A stretch of 64,000 nucleotides of DNA, from the NCBI GenBank assembly GCA_021234155.1, contig JAJEKV010000060.1, forward strand, positions 8,640,323-8,704,322, in the 5' to 3' direction. The translations under genes and the position numbers were made by a program. This document shows, in pieces, positions 1 to 11,284 of this stretch. The notes under the pieces were generated by a model. It did not search any database and had not been told where the DNA came from. It was given only the letters and a program-made list of their open reading frames with translations. This stretch comes from Isoetes taiwanensis. Its lineage: Eukaryota; Streptophyta; Lycopodiopsida; Isoetales; Isoetaceae. Numbering within the stretch: position 1 is the first letter of the stretch; each line of letters begins with the position of its first letter.

Positions 1-400
1 ATTCATTCAACAAATAAGACTATTCTAGGCGGCATCTCAAACTATTGCTTAGCTGATTATAATAATAATTTACAACATATGTACAATTTTGCTATATTGA
101 AAACTTTAATGCATCAAATACGAAGTGCAATGTACATTGAGAGCTTTATCATTAATATAAAAAGGAATTGCATGTATGTATAGTAACTAATAGACTCACC
201 ATTGATATTTCACAATGATCAGAACATCATTCTTTATTGTGTATGTAATCAAGGCCTCAATCAAGGGATGAAGTATGCAAGGAGTGTCTTCTTGATGTTT
301 CTATCTATTTTATATAATGATGCATTTCACCATGTAGATAGTTGGTATTACACAACAAATCAACAAAAAATATGCAATAATGCCTCCCACACCCACATTC
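1..400. other. AT-rich stretch without a gene
   Basis: No reading frame with recognisable protein similarity and no clear repeat is seen here. It leads into the LINE remnant that begins near position 400, and the exact 5' junction of that remnant is not visible. Confidence 0.5.
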
Positions 401-401
401 A

Positions 402-2200
402 CATTCACACCTTCTGGGCTGGGCAGAGGCAGCAGAGGTGCGGGCCCTCACCCAGGCAGGATTCAGACCCCGGCACTCAACCATTGACCACATCTTCACG
501 TTGCGAACTCTGATTGAAGACAGCAGGAACCGCCGTCAGGATCTATATTGTTGTTTTGTGGATTTTGCGAAGGCGTTTGACACTGTGCCTCAGGAAAAAC
601 TATGGGCAAGATTGCAACATTGGGGTTCTGTAGATTTGCGAAATCACGATTAATGCGAGCTATATGAAAGATGCTTTCGAATTCGGTTGCGGCCGAGCAA
701 GCCGACCATTTGATAGTAATAGTATCGGGGTTAAATCGGGGATGCCCTCTCTCCCCAACATTATTTGGGCTTTACATTGATCAATTGGGGTAACTGGCGA
801 TAATGGAGGCGATGGAGCTCACCTTCTCTATCACATCATCGGGCAGTTAATATATGCTGATGATGTGGACCTCCTAGCTTACACACCAGCGGACATGCAA
901 CGACATCTCGATGCCACGGACACGATACGCCAAGCGGCCCGATATCTTGGCGTCAACCTGCCAAGACTAAGGTGGTTTTCATATCATCTTCCGCGTCGGT
1001 AGAGGGTCCCCTCCTTCGTTACCAAGGCGAGAATGTGGAAGTTGCATCCACATACAAGTATTTGGGAGTGGAGTTTCCTTCTACTATGCCTTTGGGACAC
1101 ATCCATACGACTCACAGTGACGGCGGTTGGGAAGGCACTATATGCAATGCAAAACAATAGTCATAAAGCGGAGTTGTATGATTGGGCCCATCAGTCACAC
1201 CTGTTCAAGGCCTTAGTAGAGCCTGTCCTTTTATCTGGGGTGGAAGTATGGGGTCCAATGAGTATCACTTGCTACTTGGAATGACTTGGAGCAGGTCCAG
1301 AAAGCAGGAGATAGGATTCTTGCCTCTTCAGAGGGCGGCCCTTGATCGCCACATTGTCTATTTTTAGAAGGTGGTCAATATGGGCGATGCTCGTCTCCCT
1401 AAACTAGCTTATATCATGGCAATGGGGCCTTGGCCTCAAGGCCTCTTTGGAAGGAAAAGAGAGCTCAATGGTTGGCTAGATGGAATGTGCGGGAGCACAG
1501 TGCATACATATGCAAACAGAGGCGGTCGCCATAGCTTGAGGCAATATCTTGGCGCTTGCTTCCTCGGCAAGCTTTGGGATGCCAATGCCCTTGAACATGT
1601 CAAGACAAACACACTATCGGCCCACATAAATCCCACATTGGAACGAGGCCCGCAATGCTACTGCGTACCCACTTGCCCATGAAAAGCGCGGACTCATTGC
1701 CTCCATTCGCATTGCGGGGGCACATCATCTTGGTGAGGCGGGCGGATGGATTGGTGAGCCACGCCATCGGGGCGGAGCTCACAAATCTTGCCAAATGGGA
1801 GTCATTGAGGATGAATCTCATACCCTTCAAAGTTGCCCGACATATGATCAAATTCGGACGCTATCTTTGAGTTGGTCGGGCCCGGCCAGCCATTACATGT
1901 GACATTGAGCCGCGACATCCGTGCAGGTCTTTGGGATCATACCTTCGAGGAGGTTATGGACATGCGAGATCGGTTGTGTCCTCGGGCACACACTTGACAT
2001 GTATATATACATTGATGTATACTTGTACAGTTTGACAGCATTCTTATTACTGCCACGGTTTTTCCCTCGAAAACCCTTTCCGGGGGGGTTTTTAACCGGA
2101 CGGTAATAAGTTTCTTTGTGCTCCTTAATGGGTCCCATAGGCGATTGGCCTCGATTTGGGCGATAAAAATCATTCTCATTCTCATTCTCATTCTTTTCAG
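402..2200 (+). pseudogene. Decayed LINE (non-LTR retrotransposon), copy A: reverse transcriptase to 3' end
   Basis: The translation, spread over several frames, keeps the reverse transcriptase order of a plant LINE. Motif A (FVDFAKAFDTVP) is near 553-595, GCPLSPTLFGLYIDQL near 740-788 and the YADD catalytic box near 853-864. A conserved RT-connection segment follows (TYKYLGVEF near 1050, then KALYAMQNN and ALVEPVLL). A Cys/His-rich zf-RVT-like tail lies near 1785-1860. At least four frameshifts or stops break it, so it is not functional. The 5' half (ORF1, endonuclease) is missing. It ends in a folded 3' tail and a (CATTCT)n run at 2171-2195, typical of LINEs that end in a simple repeat. It shares protein and tail features with LINE copies B and C. 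Confidence 0.85.
2030..2115 (+). repeat. LINE 3' tail with inverted repeat
   Basis: A short inverted repeat (TTATTACTGCC...GGACGGTAATAA) encloses C/T- and G-rich blocks around CTCGAAAACCCTTTCCGG. A related block in the opposite orientation lies at 39930-40005. It is best read as the conserved 3' UTR fold of this LINE family. Confidence 0.6.
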
Positions 2201-2280
2201 CATCATGCCAAATACAAAAATCGCCCCATTATGTATTCTAGACAACAATCAAATAACCACCCCTGTCAAATTGTAGTAAA

Positions 2281-2308
2281 GCCCGGCAACGCCGGGCACC
2301 AAAACTAG
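2281..2308 (+). mobile_element. Helitron 3' terminus (a)
   Basis: A 7-bp stem hairpin (GCCCGGC-AAC-GCCGGGC, 2281-2297) is followed seven bases later by CTAG at 2305-2308 and then a host T. This is the Helitron 3' end rule: hairpin, then CTRR, with insertion before T. Two closely related ends occur at 14414-14441 and, inverted, at 43114-43087. No matching 5' TC end was found upstream, so the element may begin outside the window or be truncated. Confidence 0.75.
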
Positions 2309-2392
2309 TATGATACGATATCTGAAAGTTATTCGTTTTTTACCTTCTCATACCTGCACTTTTCAGACCTCAAATTGCGTTTGTCACTCTTG

Positions 2393-2580
2393 AGCTGCCT
2401 TTCTCGACTCGTGACTCGAGAAAGGCCCTTAGACCTGCATTTTTTACTCTGAGCTGTCATTCTCGACTCGGGAGTCGAGAAAGGATGTTTAACAGAAAAA
2501 ATGTATTTTTTTTGCTATTGAGCTGCCTTTCGACTCGCGAGTCGAGAAAGGATCTCAGACCTAAGTTTTCACTTTGAGCT
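2393..2580. repeat. Three tandem units each with a CTCGACTCG/CGAGTCGAG palindrome
   Basis: Units of about 60-67 bp start with GAGCTG. Each holds a near-perfect palindrome with core CTCGACTCGCGAGTCGAG (2398-2425, 2459-2484, 2526-2550), followed by AGACCT and a T-rich spacer. The first two palindromes carry mismatches. The same core occurs five more times around the FCP1-like gene at 56.2-57.5 kb. Confidence 0.85.
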
Positions 2581-3400
2581 GGAGGCAAGAGCTCATCAAA
2601 ATATGGTTTGATTTTATGAAAGAACACAGTCTTAAATCAGCAGATAAATTAATGTTAAAAGTATCAAATCCTAGAATTCTAAGAGTTCAAATTTTCAGAC
2701 TCTCAAGCAGCATCGAATGAACACAAATATGGACAACGAGAATTTTTCATGTTTTGCAATGCCAGACTATACTCCTAAGTATCTTATGCACTGAAAATGA
2801 AATGGTGAAATATGCATTTCCCAGACTGTATGTGCTTGAAGACATCATATATGCTTGAAGATAGATTTAAATGTGGAAGCTCTATAGTCTCGATTAGACT
2901 GCAACAATTCTATTCCCTACTAGGTTATGGACATCTGAACCTGATTTTATGTGTTAAACATTTTTCAGATAAAAGAGACTGATGAACCCATCCATGCAAG
3001 TCAGTGAGGTTTCTAAAAGTTTATTTTTTTTTTTGTCTTGGATTGAATTTAATTGCTGGACATTTAAGCTTCCGAAGTCTGTAATTTCCATTCAAAATCT
3101 TATATCTTCTTATATTCATGGAATAATTTAAGGGCTAAATTTAGCAATTTGGCGATTTTTTAGCACATTTTCAAAAAATGTTGGCTAAAGTAAATGGAAA
3201 AATGGAGGAAAAAATAATAATTTTAGCTTAACTTTTTTCGCGCCTACCCCAAACTTTGAGCGGTTTAGCCAAATGCTAGAAAGTAAGTGTATGGAAATTT
3301 GTAACGTTTAGCGAGGCCATAGAAAATTTTGGAATGAGTTTCCTCCTATGCCTAATGTCAGGATCTCTGTCAGGATCTTCGCCTCAAATGCACATTTTCT
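2581..3400. other. No gene seen
   Basis: AT-rich sequence. I see no conserved reading frame, no terminal repeats and no RNA gene. Confidence 0.5.
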
Positions 3401-3421
3401 CTTCTTGTGCACACACTCGTT

Positions 3422-3775
3422 TTATTTCTCCACCTCAATCTGCGACAGCTTGGTAAAACACTTGAGGGCTCCAATCAGTCCAAAGTGATGGAAAAAATCT
3501 TGTTTTTCATTCTCCGGAGCACGAAACACGCGCAAGACTTCATACAAGCGACGCACCCACTTCTTCCTAGCTTCAAATGTTTGTGTCTCCTGGAGCAATG
3601 GACCCTCAAACTTATTATGGACTGGAAAAGGCACCCTCATAGGAACCTTCACCAAGTCTACCAGCAGAAAATTTGCAACAAAAAGATCTTCATGATAGAA
3701 GTTGGGAGCGATTTCAGCAGGGTCTGTGGCCTTCCACTTAGGCCTCTTCTTCTTACTGCTCATTTTCCCTTCCAC
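3422..3775 (-). CDS. Unrecognised 117-codon ORF
   Basis: The minus-strand frame has ordinary, non-repetitive amino-acid composition: a basic start (MSSKKKRPKWK) and a charged middle (RVPFPVHNKFEGPLLQETQ). I do not recognise the family. It may be an exon or a fragment of a mobile-element gene rather than a complete gene. No splice partner was identified. The frame on the opposite strand over the same bases looks less protein-like and is treated as a shadow. Confidence 0.3.
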   Translation of the reverse strand: MEGKMSSKKKRPKWKATDPAEIAPNFYHEDLFVANFLLVDLVKVPMRVPFPVHNKFEGPLLQETQTFEARKKWVRRLYEVLRVFRAPENEKQDFFHHFGLIGALKCFTKLSQIEVEK

Positions 3776-3799
3776 TACCTTCTCCTCGGCCCTACCAGA

Positions 3800-4270
3800 T
3801 AGTTTGTGTCTATATGAAATATGTAGAGGATATAAATATAGCAGATATAAACATCCAGATTTTACATTAAATTATGCTTTTATCGTTATCGAAATTTTTT
3901 CGATACAAAAAATTTAGATTGGCAATTTTTAAATTGGACCAGACAAACGAAAGGGCGTACCAGGTATTTCAAAATTGGACAAGACAACCGAAGGGGCGTA
4001 CCGGGTCTTTCTCAAACCCTGCCTCAACCTCCTTTCTTTTTACCTTCTAATTTTGGAAGATGAAAAAATAAGGTACCTTCTAATTTTGAAAAATGGAAAG
4101 AATAAGGGAAATACAATGAGAAACACTAGAGATTCCTCTCACATAAAAGTCAAGACGACGACATTTCGCCCTTTTTCAGGTAATAGTCCTATGCTGGAAC
4201 CTGAAAACCAGGTGTTTTTATTGCCATAAAAAATGGTTGGGCGGCTAAAATGTCACCGTCCTTGATTTTT
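3800..4270. other. Intergenic, short direct repeats
   Basis: Two copies of a short motif lie at about 3930-3965 and 3970-4005 (ATTGGAC-AGACAA-CGAA-GGGCGTACC). A further pair built on TACCTTCTAATTTT-GAA lies near 4040-4095. No gene is recognised. Confidence 0.4.
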
Positions 4271-4278
4271 ATGTAAAA

Positions 4279-4377
4279 AAAAGGTCGGAGCTTGCTGTTT
4301 CGTGGTGAAACAGCTGGCTCGCCGCTTCGCGGCGCACCAGACTGTTTCACAGTGAAACAGCTCACTCTCGACCTTTT
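4279..4377. repeat. Cloverleaf-like nested inverted repeats
   Basis: An outer 9-bp stem (AAAAGGTCG 4279-4287 with CGACCTTTT 4369-4377) encloses three consecutive hairpins. Arm 1 is GCTGTTTC/GAAACAGC (4294-4314). Arm 2 is CGCCGC/GCGGCG with a TTC loop (4320-4334). Arm 3 is CTGTTTCAC/GTGAAACAG with a one-base centre (4342-4360). Arms 1 and 3 are near copies of each other. No tRNA box is present. Confidence 0.85.
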
Positions 4378-4739
4378 CTTATTACTAAAATTTCACTATG
4401 GTGAAGACAAATATGGGAAAGGCTAGGTAGGAAGAGTGGATAATTCAGAATAAACTCTTGAGCATCCTCTCCAATAAGATAAAAATATGCTTGCGGATCC
4501 TGAGAATTGTTTGGAGTCGATGGATTGTATATATTTCTTGTAAAAAGGTCTTCCTAATGGTATTTGGATTTATTAATCCTTACAAAACTAGGCTTGGTAA
4601 TTAGTTTCTTTAACTTTCTGTAACCATTGCCTATTTGAAGAATAACTGTCTAAGATTAAAGGAAAGAAATCTGGAATCTCTTCAGTTTCACCGTGTATGC
4701 CTGAAAAGCGGGTGGTTGCTTGAAAAGTATCCACCAATC

Positions 4740-7430
4740 TCACCAAGAAAAGTAATCCTTTGTATCATAGAAAAACTTCGGAATTGCTCTGCTCAAAGGT
4801 TGAAATGGAAGGAGACCAGCCATTGCTGGAAGGAGAAGGTCCAAGAGGATCCAAAACACGGCATAGCGGACCCTTGGAGAAATCCAATAACTGCCAGATA
4901 CTCTACTGAAGGGATCATTAAGGATACGATAAACCGACGGTGTTATCCATGAGGCAAAACCATGTGCGAGACAGAAAATCTCATACAAACACAACCAGCA
5001 CATCCCATTGCCTCCCAAGCTTTCGATCGAAATATGTCCTAAAAATGCACACACAAATACCAGCACAAGAAACACTTTTGCTGCAGGCGCTTCCTGATCT
5101 GATTTACTATACCACGTAAGCAGCAAAGCCACAGGTGCCAGAAGAAGTAATCCAAATACCATCCGCCCTATGACAATTCCCTTGCATATCAGTGCAGTAA
5201 AGGGGACTTTAATTGATTCCAGTAAGTAGAGAAGAGAAGTGTCCTGCAAATACGCTTAAGTTAGACATCAAGAACGAGCGAACTTCCTATGAGAGAAAGA
5301 AAATGTGTGTTCTGAAAACAATAAAAACTGCAACATACCTTCCCTGCAGGTTGGCATACAGAAACATGCTCTAAGATTCTCTCTGCTGAATATGTCCATG
5401 AAGCATACATAAGCACCAAAATCATCACCAATATCCCTATTGTCAACCCCTCTGCAATGCTCTTTCTTAAGCCAGCATAAGCCTTCATAAGTTTAGAGTC
5501 CCCTGTCTCCTGCAATCGAAGAAGGTGCTTGGCTCTGCTCATACTTAGCAATAACAGAATTACTATGCATCTGATGGTGTTATGTTTCACACGTTAGTTT
5601 CAGGTGTTAGATGTTACTATTGACAATAAATGCATTGATGATACTGTGACACTGTCAAATAGGTTTGGAATTAACTTATTCCTTGCAGTTTCACTCATAA
5701 CAAGCACCTACTTTGAATCTTATTGGACATATTAAGGTATCAGACTGCATGAGGTTAATCCAAGCATTGAAAAGAATTACATGAGGTTGAAGAATTACAC
5801 GAGGTTAATCCCAGCGTTGAAGGGAAGAATGCATCTGAAAGGGATTTACCGGAACTCATTTCATAGTTGTGACAGCTCTGTCAACTTGGTTTGGAGTTCA
5901 TTTATTCCGTCCTGTTTGACTACATGACAATAAGTACCCTATCTTCAGAACATCAATTCAAGTCTTGAGATTAATCCAAGCATCAGACTGCATGGTTGTT
6001 AATTCAAGCATGAAATTGATACAAAATGAAAATTTTCACCATCTGTTCAATCTCAAGACCAAATGGAAATGGTGCTTGATTGTAGCCTAAAGACAAAATG
6101 CTAGTAAAAGACATTTTATGTACTATAAGTACCAGTTAAGAAACGACCACACATGCTAGTGGCTGCAACATATCACAGGAAAAGATTCACGAAAGAAAAT
6201 CACGATCATTATTCTTGTTACAGATAATCATTCTTATTGCAGATAATCATCTTATGCGATCTGAGTATATGAAAATGTTTCTAAAAGGGCAAAACTATTT
6301 CTTACCGGGAATAGTAACTCCGGCAGCAATAGCAATGTCCCCAGCAGCTGTAGAATGCATACGACCAGTTTAGCACAAATTTGTTAAAGATCCTAGATAA
6401 GAAAATTGATCTAAAAGAAAGCTCAGGAAACCTCAGCAATTTCTTCTAAGGTGAATTTCGTGCCCGAGTTCTGCAATCAGATAGATAGGTTAAAAACTTG
6501 AAACATCTGCATAAGCGATATAGGTTAAAAACTTGAGTTGCAAGGCTATAATAAAACATAAGGAAGGCTAAGGAAGGTTGAAACCTCGGTAAGAAGAATA
6601 GCGAAGAGCAATCCCAGCCTGGACCCTAGGAAACGGAGCTCCATCTGCCTGGCCATCATAGGTTCGTCATGCTTACGGATCAATTTCATGGCAACCATGG
6701 CGCAGGCTATATAGCATACAAGAGATGATACATGAGATAATATTGAAACCATATAAGCATCCTTGGTTTTGTTCTCAGGACTCTGCCTTTTTTCTTTTGC
6801 CCTGAAAAATTGTAAACGAATTCTTTCTAATAATGTCACATTGATCTTACCCGATAACTAAGAGACTTACTCTTGCCGCTGCAACTCGGGCCCTGTAGAA
6901 CCAATTAGGGAAAAGTGGAACGGTTTGAAGATTTTGGCATCGAATTTCTGATCGCAAAATGTAGCATCCACTCCGTGCATTTCTTGACACAAGGATCCAG
7001 AATCAGGTTCAAGATCGTCAACAATTCTTGCATATGGTTTAAGGAAATCAATCTCCGCGGAGTTTAGAAATCTGCGAGTCTTTTCGAACACCATAGGCAT
7101 GCCTACGCTTTGATTTTCCCAAATCTTTGGATTAAAATGCTGCTGATCAGGTTCAAGATCTCCAATAATGCTTGCATATCGTTTAAACAACCTATTCTCA
7201 GCCAATCTTAGAAATCTGCCAGTTCTTTCGAACAGCATAGGCATATCTAGGATTTGATTTTCCCCAATCTTCAATTTAAATTGCTGAGCTACCGGACTCT
7301 GATAAGAATGGCATCCGACTGATCCATTGCACGATCTATTGTGGCATTTTATACTCAAAGATTCCACATCACAACGAACCTGTATTAACAGAATCAAAAC
7401 TAATACCACGGTCGCCATCGCCATCGCCAT
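4740..7430 (-). CDS. Multi-pass membrane protein gene, six exons, unknown family
   Basis: Splice sites and frame give exons 7430-6871, 6801-6585, 6470-6432, 6347-6306, 5509-5339 and 5243-4740. All have GT donors and AG acceptors, and together they encode about 510 residues without a break. The start at 7430 gives a hydrophobic signal-like leader (MAMAMATVVLVLILLI). A lumenal or extracellular region with paired cysteines follows, then an imperfect internal duplication of about 48 residues (DMPMLFERTGRFL and GMPMVFEKTRRFL). The second half has roughly seven or eight hydrophobic segments, including one near SILSHVSSLVCYIACAMVAM and the last near FWILLDLLLPAMAGLLP. I do not recognise the family. 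The intact splicing and frame mark it as the best candidate for a true host gene here. The ends of the UTRs are not determined. Confidence 0.8.
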
Positions 7431-7524
7431 CTTCGACGTGAGAAACAGAGAAACAGACCAATTTTATTAAGGGTTTTGCTCGCTTTAGAAAATGTCGAAG
7501 AAAAATGTGATTTATAAAAAAAAA

Positions 7525-7870
7525 AGAGGTAGACTATGGTCACACTAAGATGTCAAAAGTAACTCTTTCATGTCAACATGAACGTAGCAGTAGAAAAGGG
7601 TCACATGAAAATCTAGAGGCAAGCCTTTGGTCTTGCCGTTTTTTTCCTGCCGACTAATTTCTAGATTGCTGCCAAGTACCCTGAGATCCACCACTTGTTG
7701 ATATCCAAGAGATTCATGTTGACATGAATCCGTCTAATCGAGGCGAGAGCTAGTCGGATGGATTGATGTCAACATGAAGGGATTCATGTCAAAAAGCTCC
7801 ATGTGACCCCTCCGTTTTGAGTTTTTGATGTCTAATGGAAGATGTTGACATCTTCATGTGACCCCGCCCT
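7525..7870. mobile_element. MITE-like inverted-repeat sequence
   Basis: The left side reads GGTCACACTAAGATGTCAA (about 7539). The right side, inverted, reads GGGTCACATGAAGATGTCAA (about 7865-7846). Between them are further short palindromes built on TTCATGTTGACATGAA and GTCACATG. There is no ORF. This fits a small non-autonomous DNA transposon just upstream of the membrane protein gene, though the exact ends and target duplication are unclear. Confidence 0.5.
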
Positions 7871-8480
7871 AACGTGCATGGTTTTGTATACGTAAATGTT
7901 GCCTGGACTATTTTCTAACATTTGAGCCAATAACAAGTTGTCATGTGTCATGTATTCATGTTCCCCTCTCTACTCACATTCTTGTTTTAGGTAACATTCT
8001 ACTCAACATTCTATTTTATTCAACATTCTGTCACTCACAATTTACTATTTACACTATTCACTACTATTTCATTACTAACACTAAATTAACTCATTCACTT
8101 ACCTCAAGATCACACAATTTATTCAGATTACTCAATAAATAGAATTGACAAGATCATAATTGCATTGATTTATATCAAAAAGTTTACAAAAGCTTGAAGA
8201 TCTCAAAATTTTTACCAAAAGCAACAATTACATACAAATCTAGAAGTTCACAAAAGCCTGTACTTGTTCCATATCATTTCTTCATTATAGGCTTCATCAA
8301 CTCACTGAAATCATGTGCTGAAATGATTGGCATCACGATGTTACAGTTCTAGAAGCTGCCTCCTCTAATTCCAACCTGTAACTGAATTGTTTACAAAGAA
8401 GTTTATGACAAACGAAATAATAAAGATGTTTGATTAAACACTATTAATTTCAAGGAAACGTGCCGATGGAAGGCGGTCGA
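7871..8480. other. AT-rich, no gene seen
   Basis: A short run of CATTCT/ACTCAACATTCT repeats lies at about 7978-8030. Nothing else is recognised. Confidence 0.45.
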
Positions 8481-8489
8481 ATTGGGCGG

Positions 8490-8620
8490 TTGGGGTTCTA
8501 ACGACGAAAATTTGATCGGCGATATCTCTCTTATCTGATGTCAGATTTCGGCGTGCTTAGGCTCGTTGGAAAGCTTGTTCCGAGCTCTTTCCGGAGGTGT
8601 ATAGCATCAGCTATTTTGCA
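8490..8620 (+). repeat. Dispersed repeat shared with 51.8 kb
   Basis: The segment around TTTTGATCGGCGATATCTCTC...GGAAAGCTTG matches the segment near 51785-51885 with moderate divergence. It sits directly before the LINE ORF1-like remnant and is probably the 5' leader of that family. Confidence 0.5.
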
Positions 8621-10120
8621 TGTGGTTTGTTGCCACAAATAGCTGATGTCCGGACTGGTTCGGATGTCATGGCTCCTACCAGACAGGCTGATGGGGGATC
8701 GATTGAGCCTCATGGCTTGGGGCTGAAGCCAAGGGAGATGGCGAGGAGGAAGAATCCTCCATGGGAAGGGCGGGGTCTCGGCATGCATGAAGAGGCGCGG
8801 GTAGGAAAGTGGCATGCAATTAGTGGCGAGATGAGGGAGCTCTTGGAATCCCCTTCGGTTGAGAGGTATGTGGATTGCTCTTCCTCTCAATATAATTCGG
8901 AGACCCCATGGGTTGTGTTTTGGAGACTCGGTCTTGATCCCATCAAGCATGCCCCTTTGAAAACTGGATGCTGTGATGCCCTCTTCCCATGTGCTTGGAA
9001 GGGATCACTTGCTGGTGATGCCCTCTTCTAGGGTGCATGTAGGCTGATGTGCCTCTGGGGTGCCCCTAGATACCTCTCGATGATGCAGGCGGCAGCCCCA
9101 ACTCTGTCTCGGCCGACTGGCCGGAGCAATGACACCTTGCTCACATCACTTTCGGGCGGGGTTTTCGAGATTGGATCAAAGCGCAAGGCTCCGGTGTAGG
9201 ACTGCCCGTGTTCAATAGGCTCTGAAATTTGTGGAGGATCATCCCTCTGTTGACTGCTGAGCAGACTCTTCCGGAGACTCCATGGATAGATATTGATCAT
9301 ACCAGACATGTTCAGACCATTGAGAATCTAGTTTCATTTGCGGTATTGGGCTACTTCACGGGTTATATATTGGACACGAGGAGGTTTAGCTCTTGGCTTG
9401 CTTGGGACATCCGAGGCGGATTGGTTTTCAGTATCGGTCTCAAAAATTCCTACCAAATAATTTCTTCATAATCATGTTTGAGGCTGAGTCTTCTGTGCGG
9501 CAATTGGTTAGTCGGGGGGTGGATACTTTGGGTGAATCTTATGTGTTGTATCAGTATTACACTCAGGCAATGTCCACCAGTTCTTTGACAGCGGTTAAAA
9601 TCCCGTGTTGGTTCCAGATTCAGGATCTTCCTCCTGATCTGATGGTGCCTGATTTCTTGGTTTCTATGGCTAATGGCCTAGGTGTATATTTGGCTCATTC
9701 TATTGTGCAGGTCCCCAAGATCTGTGTTGCTCTGCCTGCTTTGCAGCTTGTGCCCACTTCTCTTCCAGTGTGTAGTGGTCCCTGGCATTTTCTCTTCCGA
9801 TTGAAGCTTTTGAATGGCTCTGAGATCCGGCGGATGTTTCCATCTATTGTGCTACCATCTGACCATGTTGATGATCCCAGCCGGGTGCTTGTGATGTGGT
9901 AGGGGTTCGCGGTGCTTATCGCGAGGGGCCTGGATTCCTCCTCGTTCACGAGGCAACCGGACGTGAGGACTCGCGTGGTGCGATGAAGTGGAGTTGGACG
10001 AGGTGGTGTGGTTGGGAGAGGTGGTGTGGGGCGAGGCGGGACAGGCTTTTTGGCCGGGCCTATTGGGCCGGGGCTAGGGGCGTGGTGGCTCAAGGGAGGG
10101 CTCGGATGATTTGGTTGTGA
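8597..10120 (+). pseudogene. LINE ORF1 / gag-like (DUF4283-like) remnant
   Basis: Several plus-strand frames join into one decayed ORF. The best preserved part (9393-9902) reads like the DUF4283-type nucleic-acid-binding domain found in ORF1 of plant LINEs. It has FLPNNFFIIMFEAESSVRQL followed by VKIPCWFQIQDLPPDL and SMANGLGVYL, matching the usual order of hydrophobic strands and the W-x-x-L-P segment. A Gly/Arg-rich tail follows to about 10120. At least two frameshifts and several stops show it is dead. No reverse transcriptase follows, so this is a 3'-truncated or rearranged copy. The domain assignment is from recalled family features, not a search. Confidence 0.5.
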
Positions 10121-10129
10121 CTAGGTCCG

Positions 10130-11160
10130 AGGGGACAGTGGTGGGAGGAGGCCGGTGATCCTGGTGGGGATGTCCCGGTAGCGGTATGTGCTGAGCATTA
10201 GGTGGCTGGAGCAGCCCAGTTGGAGGTAGAGACTAGGGTCCAAGCACAATATAGTGGGTCAAAAAAGTCAGTTTTCGAACTACGAAAGTAGTTGGAAAAT
10301 TAGAGGGAAATTTAGGTTGTATTTTGAATTTTCCGAAGTTAACGGGGAAAGGGAGGGCTCGGGACGAAATACCAAGAATGGGAGATGGGAGGGAATTCGT
10401 TTGCTGCCGAATCTTCTGGGTCCATTCTGATTCAACATCCTACTTCCGTTACACAGCTAAAGCGGCCTCAAGTTTTCTCCTATCCTCAGGTTTTTCTTCC
10501 CTCAGGTTTTTCCCTCAGGTTTTTCTTCCCTCAGGTCTTTCCCTCAGGTTTTTCTACCAGCCCTGCTAATTCTCTAGTTTATGAACTCTCAAGTTTTTTT
10601 GCCCTGAAACTTTCTCTCATTCCATCAAAGGATTAGAATAGGGATTTTTTTTTATTGTCCACGCTTGTGCTACAAGCAGGAACAAGGGAAAAGGCAAATG
10701 CAGTTTCTTTCTTTTCTTGTTAAACTTGGCGTTTATTTCTTGTTGGGTAATGTAGTGATGAGTCTTAATTTCATACATGTTGTGGTCATCTCTCTAGATA
10801 GCTTGTTGGGTAATGCTGGGTCTTAAGTTTTCACATGCAGTGTTCATCTCTCTTGGCAGGGAAAATCCAGGACTATAATAGATCTTGTGCACAAAAAGCA
10901 TCTCTAGCCAATTGTTACAAAATTGTTAGTTTTAATTCAAGCTAGCCATATCTAACATTAAATTCTTGCTCTGATTTATTATGAGAATTTATAAGTCCAT
11001 GTTATATCTTTTGCATTACACTATTACTCTATGATTGTAGGAAATTTGAAAAAGACAACGCTGCCTCTCTTCTTGTGTACAGTTAGTTGTGCATACTTTT
11101 GAATGCTTATGCAAATTTAGTTAAGCCTTTTCTTACTGATGTGCACGTAGGTAGTTGTAT
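10130..11160. other. No gene; short minisatellite at 10489-10560
   Basis: A T- and C-rich minisatellite of CTCAGGTTTTTCTTCC-like units (about 10-22 bp, four to five copies) lies at 10489-10560. The rest is AT-rich with no recognisable gene. Confidence 0.55.
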
Positions 11161-11163
11161 CCC

Positions 11164-11284
11164 ATGGAGTCAGTTCCAACAATTCCAGATTTGAGCAACA
11201 GAGGTTTGACCTTTAAGGAGTTATATAAATCAGAGGAAAGGAATGTTGATGACAATGACATCATGGAGGATGTGGGGTCCAAAG
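11164..11284 (+). CDS. Possible first exon of a RING-type gene remnant
   Basis: An ATG at 11164 opens an acidic frame (MESVPTIPDLSNRGLTFKEL) that runs to a plausible GT donor (AAAG/GTAAAT). Another frame, 11298-11497, with a Lys/Glu-rich segment, could be a further exon. Linkage to the coiled-coil/RING segment at 12.6-13.1 kb is inferred only from strand and order. Confidence 0.3.

Noticed and set aside
8531-8950. Minus-strand ORF of 139 codons
   Set aside because: It is antisense to the LINE ORF1-like region and has no motif.
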